A stretch of DNA of 64,000 nucleotides from Oryzias latipes (Eukaryota; Chordata; Actinopteri; Beloniformes; Adrianichthyidae). Within the stretch, counting starts at the first letter, position 1; each line of letters begins with the position of its first letter. The translations under genes and the position numbers were made by a program. The stretch lies in the NCBI RefSeq assembly GCF_002234675.1, contig NC_019871.2, positions 24,771,466 to 24,835,465 of the forward strand, read 5' to 3'. Below the pieces are notes generated by a model. The model was not told the DNA's origin. It searched no databases and saw only the letters and a program-made list of their open reading frames with translations. This document shows, piece by piece, positions 22,831 to 36,300 of the stretch.

Positions 22831-24360
22831 AAAGCTCAGTTTTCCATCGTACAAATATTGTTGAGACTGCATGCAGTGGCTTGGTTTGAGGCACGTTACC
22901 AAGGAGAATGAAAATCACTGACCAACAATGAAAGGATGAAATTGCATAACTTAATATTATTGTAATGTCCACTTTTGGCTCTTCTATGGAGACAAATGCG
23001 ACATAAAATGCACATTTATTAAAGGCAGAACAGAAGTAGAAACACAAAAAAAGCAACAAGGACAAGTCAGGAGAGAACATCTGGCTGAAAGTTAAGGACT
23101 CAATGATGGAAAAAAAAAGAATTCTGGAGGCAAGAGACCCACAACATTGCAGTTAAATGTTTATAATGAGGGTATAATACACTTTTAAAAACCCAGTTGA
23201 ACCTGGGCGCTATATTCACTAAGGTCTAAATGAGGAGGTTAGGATGAGCTGGACGTTGTGAGTGAACACAGCAGCTCTCCACCACGCAAATTATGAATGG
23301 GAAGGCTGCTCAAATGAACTTCTCACACTACACATTTATACACTTACGGTTCCTGTGAATGGGTGATTGATTGTGCTGATGTGGCACCTAGGCTTTACAA
23401 GTGACTAAATGTGCAAAACGCTGCCTCCACGCAACACAAAGCAGCCCAATGGTGAGGTGACAGGATAAACTCTACCGCTCTTATACTTAGACCTTTTTTT
23501 GCCTTTTTTTATGCTCCACATAAAAACACACGTACTGCAACATTTGGAGGACCCTGCTGCATCCTCATCTGTGGACAGGAGTCCCCACCAGCTCACACCA
23601 AGAAGAACCACAGAACAGGCACGTACACGGTTACAGCTCCAGTCGGCTTCCACCACAGCGGCACAAACTGGCTGCTGTCTGAGACGCAGCATCCACAGCT
23701 CCTGTCTAGCACATCCTCAGGAGTCCACTATGAACAATATAGTCCATAAGAGTTTTGGCAAAAGAGAAAAAAAACGTAAAAGTTGGTCGGTTCAGACAGC
23801 CTTTGTCATCACACGGCAAATAGGCAGAAATACACAACCTAAAAAGTGACGGCTAATTAGATTCAGCCCCTCCTCTCGCCCTCGGAGTTTCATAACATTT
23901 GTTCCTTGTACTCGTGCTTCACTCTTCCTAGCATGTCTGCTGAGGTGCCGCCTCAAGTCACGGTTTCTCGCCACCTGCTTTGCTGCTGACCTGGCAAAAC
24001 GGAAACGTTTGCTTTTTGTGTTAGCAGGGCAGAGAACTGTTGCGGAATAATCAAAAGTAACAATATATTAGTAAAAAGCAACATTGATTCAATCACTAAG
24101 CCAGAAAAGTTAAGACCAAGAAGGAGTGGTGGTGGGGGGGGGGGCAGAGCAGCAGCGCCTCTGCATGTGCACCTGTCACAGTAAGACACCCCCCCCCCCC
24201 CCGGGAATGTTGAAGACAGAAAGGGAGGTGGGAGGTTGTAGTTTTTGTTTTTTCTGTTTTTTTATTTGGGATAGAGACAGAGCAGTTTACCAGCACTCTG
24301 ATATCTGTTGAGTGTGTTTGCTCATTGTGTGTTTGTGTGTGTCCGGCAACATGAGGTGTA

Positions 24361-27300
24361 CTATTCCCACTCCGTGGTCCCGGGCGGTTTGGAGGTCAGA
24401 TCGTACATGACTCTGGAGATGCCGGGGATCTTGCTGATCTCGTTTACCATTTTCAGCACCACCTACAGGAAACACACCGAGAACATGATTCTGTTTAAAG
24501 ACCCACACGCATCATCTTTTGATCCATTCTTAAGCAATCCTAGAGGTCTTTTAATTATGATTATGCCATTTTTAGCCAAAATTAAAAAAATGAAATAAAA
24601 ATGTCATTTTCCAGGACATAGTTTCTGCAGAGCAGCAGGAGTTCATTAGAAATTTGCCTCAGAGTTGTGGGCGGGACCGTTGGCACAGAGCAACCCCACC
24701 CCCACTTCCCCTCCCGTTGCTGAGTCACAAATTAGCTGTTCTACAAACTGCATTTTTGCGTCTACTGCTGATTCACAATGATTTGAATAAAGAAATTCTC
24801 AGGAATGCGATTTTGAGCAGAATTTTCTTTAAACGTGTCCCCCAACATAAAAAAAAAAAATCCCATAAGAAAATGTTAAAAACACCAAAGACACAATTTT
24901 TCCATGTAGTGGGTCTATAAGGCTCTCCCTTCAAACTGCTGTGTCACCGGATCTAGGTATTTATCACAACCATGCTTTACCTCCTCTGAGATGTGGTTGC
25001 CAGGCGTGGCGGGGATGCCCGTCATGAAGTCGCTGGTGATAAAAGTGCGGATCACCACAGAGCGCCTGCAAGAGGGCTGCTTCTGCAGGGGGTCCCGGTC
25101 AAAGTGGAGGGGTGTGAGGATCACTGGCATCTGGCTGATCTTGCCCGAAAAGCCTGGAGATAAAAAAAAATAGATAAATAAAGATACATTAAAGTTTAGC
25201 TGATCATACATGAATCCAGCAAAAGCCTTCAAACAAAAATGAGAAATATACCATACACTTTGGAAAATAAGATGCATCAAATGTACGATGCAATATCAAT
25301 GAATGACTATTTTTACACATAAAATTAACCAGAGTACAGTGGTCTAATTCAATTTCAATGTTATTCGTTTAGCCCAAAATCACAACAACAGTCGTCTCGA
25401 TGGGTTTTGAACGCCCCCGTGTTTATTGTGGGGTTTAAGTCGTACAAATAACCCACAATAGACCAAAGTAAAGTAATCCTCTTTATTTTTTACAATAATT
25501 CTAGATGTTTTAAGGCTGAGAAAACTCCTCACTACACACTTGATACACTTTTCTCAGACAGACATGAACATTTTCACACTTTTTTCACTTGTTTAAACTC
25601 TGAAAGTTAAAGCCTTCGTAGGAAAATAAGTCCAGGATTATAGAATGAAAAAGAAGATCTGCTCGCGATTAAAGACTTGTGAAAATTTGGCAAACTGAAC
25701 ACCTTTTGTACAGGATGGAGGTGATTGGTTGACAATAGGACACAGAACACAACGCACTGCAAAACTCTGCACTGTTTAAGGCGCAATGCCAATTTTGGAG
25801 AATAGAAGACATAACTAAACTAAAAAAAGTGTAGTTATGTTGTTTTGATTTATTTTTCTATTTTTTCTTTAGAAATGACTGATTTCTCATTGCATTTGAG
25901 AAGAGAAATGTTTTTGTTCATTTACAGTGACATTTAAATAATGCAACCATAAAGAGGGAGATAGTGTAAGAGACAAACCAGTTCTGCTTCTGAGACAAAC
26001 TCCCATTTAAATAAAGGGAAGCATTTAGACCTCCACCTGCTTCAACTTCCCTACACTGAGAACATGTGGAGCTCCACATTTAGGGGCCACTTTTCCACCT
26101 AAGCTGGTATATTTAGAATAATCTTGATGGCATGAAAATACTTGAAAGATTGCTGATCAACTAGTATAGCTGTAAAGTAAGCTAAATGCGCTGGTGTTTC
26201 ACTTACGATTTACTTTTTTGTTTAATTGTAAAAACTGCTTATAAAGATTTAAATTGAACATAGAAAACATGGACTTGATAAATAAGAAGTTTTACAGATA
26301 CAAACCAAGAGAAAGTCCATCTAAAATTGATAAATTAAACACATTTTTTTCTTTTATATTAAAAACAGTTTATTCATAAATTACAAAAGAAACTAATTAA
26401 AGCACTGGACTTAAGTAAACAACTATATTTTCCACTAAACCACCTGTTTTTTGTTGTTGTTATTTTTGTATTTTAAAGGCTAATAAATTCATCTAAACTA
26501 CACAAGGTTGAAATTGTCTGAAATCCTTCAAGAACGCATACTTACCAAAATCTCTAAGAATAGAATGAGCCACAAAGTCCGCCTGTCTGAGCGTGCTCAG
26601 AACGCCTGTGGTCAGGAAAGTCGGGGTAATGTCTTGAGGCGGCTCCTTAACATGTGGTCCAAAAATATACACAACTCTAGGGAGGGGAAATAAGAGAAAA
26701 GTCAATGTAGGGATGTTCTGGTGATGTGTAAAATGAGTTGATGCTGCAGGAAGTTGGGCTCTACCTGTTGATGGTGTGGCACATACGAGGGATGAGTCTA
26801 GCCAGGAACATGAGGGATTCCCAGTGCGGTGATTCTTTACTTGTGACCCCGCACACATAACTGTAGGACCTACAATCCCCCTGGAAGAGAAAAACTCAGA
26901 CTTATACTCTGCATAGAATAGAAAACAAACTGGGAGTTAAGGAGAAGGTTAGATGTCATAAATGGCTTTCTGTTTTTGAGCGGGAGTTGCTTGTGTTTAT
27001 CCACAGCAGCCTGTCTGGCTCACAGTTTGAGGTTTGGCTCACATTTAAACCTGTGGTGTCAAACAGGAAGTGGAGAACACACCTACATCAATAAAACATT
27101 TTTAAAAAAAGAATCCTGACTCAAATGTTTATGAAATGAATAACAGACACTAATGTCACATGTGAAGAGCCAGAACATGTTTAGTCTTTTGTGTTCTCAA
27201 TACTCATAGGACCTATGAGTTCTGAGAACACAAAAGACTAAACGTTGTTATTGCCCCTCCATTAATAAAGACAAAACTCACAATGGTCACAGAAATAACG

Positions 27301-30300
27301 GAAAAAGACTAAAGTAATGAGTAGAAATGGATGGAATACCAATAAAAATCCACATCCCTCCTGGTTTCAGCTTAAATGATCTACTATGAGTGACTTCACT
27401 GACTTGGGCACACTTGGGCAGTGTTCCCACCAAACCCAATTGGCCCGCCGCTTCCGTTTTGAGCCGCTTCTGTCCAAAAGTGTGTATGTGAAGCCATCAC
27501 AATTTTCCATGTGGGAGGAGCTACAGCAAACCGTTCTTATTGAGTGCTAATTGATCCACCATAACAGACATGGAGGATGCTGGATGAGTAAATCGGGTTA
27601 TGTTGGAGGAATCTACATGGGCGCCCTGTCTGGGTTTATGAGAGAATTCAGCCCCGCTCCTGATACCCTGAGTCTGACCATCTACCGCTGGACAAGCGCC
27701 TGGATGGCGGACGCTTTCAGGGGTACGTTCGTCTCTCTGTGGCCCAGTTTGACGACTTGCTGTCCCGCATTTGTCCGAGACGGATAAAAACGAAGAATAA
27801 AAACAAAAGTAGTTTATTATTCTGGTCTTAATACAAATATGAATTTGGTGCAAGCACAAAGAGCTTGTCCTTCATGTTGGTTTTGGACTTCACTCAGTCC
27901 ACCTTAAGATGCCACTACCAAAGCAGTACAGCAGTGAATGCTGACGGATTTGATTCACCAATCAAGGTCAACGATTCACTGATTAAAACCCAATTCTTAC
28001 TACTTAATATTGTATTTGAACGGTTGTTATATGCGCGTCTTTTTACTAAATGCTTGAAAAATAAAAGTACATGTAGTTGAACACCACAATTTATGCTTAG
28101 CCCATGAGATCAGAATCACTAGCAGCGGTTACATGCGCAAAATATCTTGATTGGATCAATGATGGGATTAGAATTGGACAGAGCATGACATTAAAGCATG
28201 ACATTAAACCAGAGCAGTAGTGACACACGATCAGAATGAACCGTTTACATGAACAACAATCGGATCAACAATCGGCATAACCAGCCATCTCCATCTGAAA
28301 GAAATTTTGATCCGAACGAGTCTGATCGGGGCAGAATATTCCAAACACCGTGTTTACATGACACATTTCTCATCCGATCCGGCATCTCTCCGATTACTTT
28401 TGCCCATGTAAACGCAGACAAAACGCAATGATTTTTAAACAAAAGGCTATTTGTCCCTTTAAAAAACATCACACTTAACTGTTTTTCTGTCAACTCCATG
28501 GGTCAACAACTCCAGAAGTAAACAAAACAAACATTCCTGTTGCTATGTATGCATTTTCTTGATGTCATATTCAACCATGTTTTTTATTCAAAGTGTCGAT
28601 CATATTTAAACATCTGTTTTTCTAAACTTGTGTCAGTGAATTGAAATCCAGTCTCTTTTTTTTTTTCAATGAGGAAAAATACTTGAACGCTTTACTCTGA
28701 AAACGAGAAGCTTCAGCGACACTATTTTGAAGATGAATCTACTTCCGGTGACGGTAGGGTAGTCAGTATGTTTAGTTTGTATACTTAAAATCCAACATTA
28801 TTATTCAGTTTTAGTGATAGCTACATTACCTGAAGCTTATTTTTACTACTTCTACTATATTTATATAAATTGTTAATCAGCAATCTCTGACATCACAAAT
28901 ATTCATCCTCGTATCAGAGTATTCGGATACTGTGGTTGTTACACAGTAGAGTTCCTGATAAGTTTGGATATCTGAACTCTAGAAAATGTGCGTCACGTTA
29001 CCATTTAAAGCAGACGGCTCAATGCGCGAGTTGCGTTTGATGTGAAGGCAGCATTAGGAAAGATGTTCCGCCGTTTGATCGGCGGACCTACCTGGACGCC
29101 GACAGTTTTGATGGGCAGCAGAAAGGCATTGAGTGAATGGCGGCTGGTGATCTGCATGAGCTTCTCCTCCTCATCATCTGAAATGCAGGATTTAACTCTC
29201 TGGAGCAAGGCATGGGGCTGAAGAGAACAGAAAGCAGAGACGCTTGGAAAACAGCCAGCAGCTATCAGTTTTTAGCTGATGGAATGTTGAACCTTTTGTA
29301 AAAGGACTCTGGTTTTTCCACATTTGTCACATGGAATATTTCAGATGATCAAAGTTGAACAAACATATTCACATTTAAAAATCTACCTCCATTTTGAACT
29401 AGTTGTCAACAATTATCCCAAATCCAGGGTAAAAATTAACATTTACCTTCTGCAGTTATGTGGAAAAACATAATAGAACATCTCACATGTGCTTCAGCTA
29501 CCAGACTCATTGCATTTTAAATAAGAGACACGCTCTAGTGAATGGGATCAGTCATTCATCTGAAGGCTTAACAAAATGAGAAAGCAGCTTTAAGTTAAAA
29601 AATGACAGAAGGAGGCCAACAAAAAACCTGACAACTGTTCAAACTGGACATTTGTACTAAGGATGGATGCTCCACACAGCAAAACAATGCGTAGACCCCT
29701 TTAGTCAATGGTGTCAACTGTTTATTGGACCAGACAGTACCGGTCCAAAATCAGCTGTGAGTTCTGGAAACTAACAATTTTTCCTAAAGTATCTGTTACT
29801 GTTATTCTGACATTTCTGATTTGGTTGCTGTTTACGATTGGGTGACTGCAGGAGTCCAGCTTGCTCCTTAAGCAGGGTCATTAAACAACCAGTTATGGAT
29901 GCCTGTTATTATTATGGTCCACATAGTTTAACATGAAGATTGAAAGAACAGAGCATTTTACATCGTCATATCCAGTACAGACCAGACCACGGCTATTTCT
30001 TTGCAATTTTGAGTGCACTTGTATTTTAAACACTGCACTCTGTTCTGCGTCCTGATTGGCTGTTGACCCTGTCAACACCCGTACAGGAAGCGTTCAGTTT
30101 ACTATCTACACCAGTGTTTTTCAACCAGTGTGCCGTGGGAAATTGCCCTCATTAACTGATCTAAAAACATTTCCCATCTCCAGGATTTCAGCTCTGTGTT
30201 CATCCAAACAGGCCCTGATAAGGAATATAAAAGATCGTAAAATACTTTTTCTTTGAGTTTATTTTATTTTATTAAAGACATTTTGATAAGAATGACGCGA

Positions 30301-33300
30301 TTCAGCTGCACCTTCGGCTGTATTTTGGAAAAGTCCCGTCCCTTTACTGTCTCCACCAATCATTCCTGGGGGGCTTAATCACATGTCATCGGTCTGACCA
30401 ATCAGAAGTGCTTAAAGTCTTCACTTCCTTGTCCCGATTTAGCTTGTAAAGTCGCTCAGTTCTAACAAAAATAGCAGTTAAAGCTCGTCTTTAGCGGTGT
30501 AGCTTTGCACAGAATCCGGTATCAGACCGTGGAACAAGTGAACAAAACAATGAAGCTCCGAAAAGCGATCTTCGGCCGTTTTATGCACTACATCTCCCAT
30601 GATGCATTGGGTTGTGAGAGTGACAACGCACAAGGAGATCTGTTGTTAAACGTCTTGAAACCAACGAACACACATCAAACTGTTTTTAAATCTTCTAACT
30701 TAACTTTCATTGCATCTTTTAGAAAAAAAACAGCTGCAGTTTCCAGCTTTTTCTGTAACAATTATCTCATAAATGCATGTGAGATTGTGGAGGGGCTGTA
30801 GATCAATACAGACTATGAGTTTCTCCTTTTTTTTTAATTTTTGGATGCTGGTGTGCCACGGGATTTTTTTTAAGGTTAAAGTGTGCCGTGGCTCAGAAAA
30901 GGTTGAAAAACACTGATCTACACAAACCTTCAGTTCTGAGCAGATCTGTGTTTTTGATAACACATTTAAACCTATAATACTGGACTAGGTTTTCAATGAC
31001 ACTTTGAATGTTGAGTGTATAAACTTGTGCAAATGTTCATGTCTGTCTGAGGAAAGCTTAAACAGTGAGGGGTTTAAAATCTACAACCCTAGTACAAAGA
31101 TTTCACCTATTTTAGAACGTAACTTCCACGATAAATGGGACCTTTGTATAGCACATTCAGTTTTTTCTTAATGATCTGCAGTGAGGACAGACTACCCCAG
31201 GTAATAGAATACTTTCTTCTCTGTATAACTAACTAACTAACGACTAATAGAAAAGAAAAAAATAATTCTCTTTTGCAAGCTCATGTCAAGCAGGATAAGC
31301 ACGACTCAATTTTAACGATCATGTCTTATGCTTTGAGGTAATCACCTCAAACGGTCATCTGTACAATGTTCAGAGAGCAACGTTTGTGCTTTTTTCACCC
31401 AATAAAAACAAGGTCACGTCACCATTTATTTGATAATCAATCCACATGCATCCCCCCCTCCCCACCTCACTGACCTTTTTGACACTTGCAGAAAAGTCTG
31501 CGACGATTTTTAGGATATTGTTTGTTTCAGCAAAATCTTTGCAGATGTAAGGCTCCTCTGCACAAATCACTCTGATGGACAAACCAGGACCTAAGCGGCA
31601 GGACAACAGGGAGACAACGATCATTTTTAACAGACACACCAAAAAAAAGCTTTGAAGAAAACAGGAAAGCAAGGAGTTCAAAAGCAACTGTTGTGAATTA
31701 TATTAACGCGTTTAATGTATAATTTTAAGTGACATGGAAGGTGTTTTTGTTTTTACCAGGAAATGGATGTCGTGAGACGATCTCCTCTGGAAGGCCCAAC
31801 TCCCTCCCGAGCGCTCTGACCTCATCTTTATGAAAGTCTTTCAGCGGTTCGATTACTCTTCCCTGGACGGTGAATAACAGAGCACAATCAACATTTCTGC
31901 TGGAAGGAGGTGATTAAGTTGTGTGTTCGTAGCTTCCACAGTTGAGCATTCATGCAAAAGCATTTGACTAAACAAAGGAAAGGAATAAGTGACCACAAAC
32001 CAGAACGTTTGAGGCAGAACGTTTGAGGTTTCTTTTGCATTTTTAAGGAGTTTTGTGCGCTCCTGCAAAAACGTTCTACCTTCTAATGTATCTGTTTAAT
32101 CATTTTCTGAAATCTATCTGAGGAACAGCGGGTCTGTGCGATCAAATACCTCATCTCTGAGTTTGCGGATGAGCTCGGTGTCGTTGTGATGCGTTTTGAT
32201 GACCTCTGCTTTGCCGCTTGCAAGATGAGAGGCACTCTCAATGAGATCAGGCCTCAAGGTACCCTGAGCCAAGAAAACGTCCTCTGGGTTCAGATTCATC
32301 TCTCCGATTACTTCGTTAGCCACCTGCCAAGCAAGACGATTCAAAACGTGAGATTCAACAGTGGAGTGGGCGCTCGGGCACAAACGGAAACCTTTGAAAG
32401 CCACAACGCACTTTGACAAACGTGTCTCCGATAATTTTTCTTTTCTCCTCGGGGTTGGTGGTCATGTTTAAGGTCTTGCTGATGCGTTTTCGAGGTGTTC
32501 TGTCCTCTTCTGAGATCGGGAGGGTTGTCGTTCCATTGTAGAATGTGTGCGCCGCATTTATCACTAACGGAAAATATAAAATGCATGTGTAAATATGACA
32601 TTACAGAATACAATCACAGAACTTTCGAACAGATCGACATGTTTGGCTTAACAAGGACTTTCACAAAGAACGGTTTTCCAGAAGCGACTTCGCTGCTCAC
32701 CTTTGAGTTGGATGCCCAGCTTGGTAAGAGCTTCTTCCACACTTTGACTTTCCTTCTTCCTCATGAAGCCGTTGTCGATGTGAACTGCTATGACCTGTTC
32801 CCGGGGCAGAGCTTTGTTGAGGAGAGCCGTGCAAACGGTGGAGTCCACTCCGCCACTTAGCAGCACCTGAAAAATCAGAAACAGCATCTTAGCAAAGCCA
32901 TTTACACCACTATTGTTCATTATACTACCTATCTTGGTAGAATCTTGTTTTATCTATTAGCAGGCTTAAAAAAAAAACAGAACATTATTAATGGAAGTAA
33001 ATTAAGCTGAACAAACATATTTTATTTTCCTTTGAGTGTAAACTAGGGATGCTATAATTCTCTTTTTAAGAGCGAAAAGCATGATTCACCATTAAACCGA
33101 ATTGTGGGGAAAGTTAATCATTACATCCCTACTGCATCCCACAATGCTTCTGTTGAAACGTTCAAACACGTGTTGTGCCCAATTAAAAAGTGATTTATTG
33201 TTTAATTGAGTTAAACCTGGTTTAGTTTGAGACAACTGAAAGGTTTTTCTTCTTTGTTACTTACCTATTAGCAAAAAAAAAAAGGAGAAAAGAAATATTC

Positions 33301-36300
33301 TGAAATTTTTTATTTTTGCTGTTTAGTAATACACAAATCCTACTGAATCCAAAAGAGAACGTGAAAACTGAGGATTAAATCCAATGGTGGGAAAGTAACA
33401 CCCTTTTTTTCAACTTTTCCTGATTCAGATTTGAATAAATAAATACCCAGAAATGCAATTTTGAGTTTTATTTTGAATAATTTATGTCCTCCATCAAAAT
33501 GCCACAAGAACAGATTAAAAACTCCCAGAACATAATTTTCATTGGAATGGCTCTTTAACGTAAACTATTTAGCTAGTCCGACATAAACAAATTGCGTGGC
33601 GAATTTTAGGCTCCAACACAATAAGCACTGCATTCTGACACTCCTTAAAAATGCCCCTGCTGCTGCAGAAACGGACTAAATCTGTATCTGCAGCAAACAG
33701 TAAAAACCCTGTGATTTGAGCCCGTTTTATTCGCACGCTCATTTATCATCCTAACATTCCCCCTGGGATGAAGCCGAGTTTGAAAACACTCAGGGAATAG
33801 ACTATTCACAGACAGACCACAGTATAATTTAGGGGTTCAGTGAATTCCAGGGAGCTCCGTGCTGCTGCTCTTTCTCTCTGTGGAAGTGTCGGCCACACCT
33901 TTCACTCAAATGACGCTACATCAAACATAAAAGCCATCCTCTCAAAGAATTAACAGACTTTGCTCACCAGAACTTTAGATTTGTCCACTTTTTGTCTGAT
34001 CTCACTGATGCAGGACTGTTCACGGTTCAGAACTGTGAAATTATTTGTACATTCCGCAATTTCAAACAGGAAGTTGCGTAACATTTCCATGCCGCTCTCC
34101 GTTAAGTCGACCTCGGGGTGAAACTGTGTCCCATAAAGCTTCTTCTGTTCGTTAGCGATCCCTGAATGACAGAAGAAAACACAGAATTGATTTATTAGAA
34201 AGCAAATGTCATAAAAACCACTAATACCATGAAGTTTAGGTTAAGGTGACTGACGACACAGAAAAAAAAGCTAATCCTTAAACAAGGAGAACATTTTATT
34301 GCTCACCAATTTAAATAATTGATCTTTGAGTTCCTATCATTTTAGACATTTCCAAAAACACAATCCTAGACTTGTGGAAAGCCTTCCCAGAGGAGTTAAA
34401 ACTATTACAGCAGCAAATGGAAGCTCATATAAAAAAATAATAAACTCTTTAAAAAAAATAATAAACTCTTTGGAACATGAAAAGAAGATTCCTTAAATTC
34501 ATAAACATATGAAGGCCATGTGAGTGAATACTTTTGGACATATTAAGTGTTAAACATGGAAACCTTTAATCGGCAAAGATGGTAACATACAGTTAGGCAC
34601 ATTTTCAGTTTATGTGAAACCAGGTCACAGCTAATCTCATCTGTTCCTCACCAGCAATGATGTTTCCTGACTGTGCTACCACCTTAAAGCCCTCGGCCAC
34701 CTTATCCACACTGTCTCCATGGGTGAGCAGCACCAGTTCCTCTTTCTGAAGACCTCTGATAAGAAAAGAAAACAGACATCAGTGAAGATATGCAGTGCTA
34801 CTAATATGGCATTTGAGTTTCAGTTCGTGTTCATTTTTCAGTAAGTTAACTGAAATAAAACTAAACAACATTAAAATATATATATATTTTAATTCTGCAG
34901 ATCAGTTTAACACGTGACTGCTTAATTATTTTAACTAACTACTGCAAATAAAGGAGTTTTGACTTGATCATGAGGAGCAACAATGCAAGAGTTTGTAATA
35001 TTAATTAACATTTTCTAAGTAAATGTTTTTTTTTACGCCTGACCAGAATCCCTGGATTCATTTGTCAAACATAATTGGACTTGTAAAACGTGTAAAATTG
35101 TCATTTAAGCTTCCAGGAAGATGTTTGGAAATAAGTGGCAGTTTAAGGGACTTAAATACATCATGATGAATTAGATAAGGACAAACAACCACAAACATTA
35201 TTGGCTTGGGTTTTGATTGCTGCCATGTAAAAGCTAGAAAATATAAATAAATAAATTTAACAAGGGTCTTAAAAAAATGAGGCTTTTTTCAAAAGGTGGA
35301 GAATTTAGCACAATACATTCTCTAAATGTTTCAAGTGGAGGAAATGACAAAAATTAAGCATGAAATGGTAAATAGACCTAAAGCTTTTTGACATAAAAGT
35401 GTAAAAACAGTTATCTCTGATCCTTTTGTCTTTTAATGGGTGTTTATTGCCATAAAAAAGCAAAACACATGCATATATACAATAGAAAAAAACATTTCAG
35501 TCCACTCATAAAACCACAATACCTGAACAAGGAGCATGTGTTGTCCAACCCAACACTGAACACTCCATCTTCTCTCACGCTCTTTTTGTGCACAGTGCCG
35601 CCAAATACTTTATTCATCATCTATAACACAAAACTCACAGTTAATACGCAGACACTGAATTTAAAAAATCATCACATCAATTCTAGAGATGGAGCTAACT
35701 GGGCGACATTAGCATAATACGATTTTTTTTATCCTGCACAAGTCAAAGTACAAACACTTCTAAACAAAAACAAAAAAACACAGAAACCACTGCATGCATT
35801 TCAGAAAATACCTGCATCCCATAGCAAATCCCAAGGACCGGCTTCCCCATGGTGAAAATTACGGGGTCAAACCAAGGAGCATCTTCTGCATACACAGAAG
35901 CTGGACCTCCTGAAATAATTATTGCTCTAAGGAGGTTAAAAAAAAAAGGGAAAGAAAAATATATAGTCAGATGGCACAAAAAAAAATTGAAATTCTACAT
36001 ATAAAAGAAAGCTTCATAAAAAGGAAGAAGAGTGTTTCACCTGTAACCTTGTTCTCTGATGACAAAGGCGGGGGTCTCTAAGGGCAGGATCTCCGAGTGT
36101 ACACACAGCTCTCGCACACGTCTGTCTATCACCTTCCCATACTGGGCCCCCGCATCCAGGATCGCCACTGCCCCCTCCAAGGATCCATTCTGCTGTGAGG
36201 AACTGATCTCCAGCTGTACAGAGACAGAGTGAAAGAAAAAATTCACATGAAGCAGTTTCAACTTTAAACTCACGAGTATTATTTTTACGGGGAAAACCAC

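Noticed and set aside
23405-23849. Frames on both strands within about 1 kb after gmps
   Set aside because: They carry no domain, no splice context and lie in the probable gmps 3' UTR.
32495-32860. Plus-strand frame of 121 residues
   Set aside because: It is antisense to gmps exons 7 and 8 and to the intron between them.
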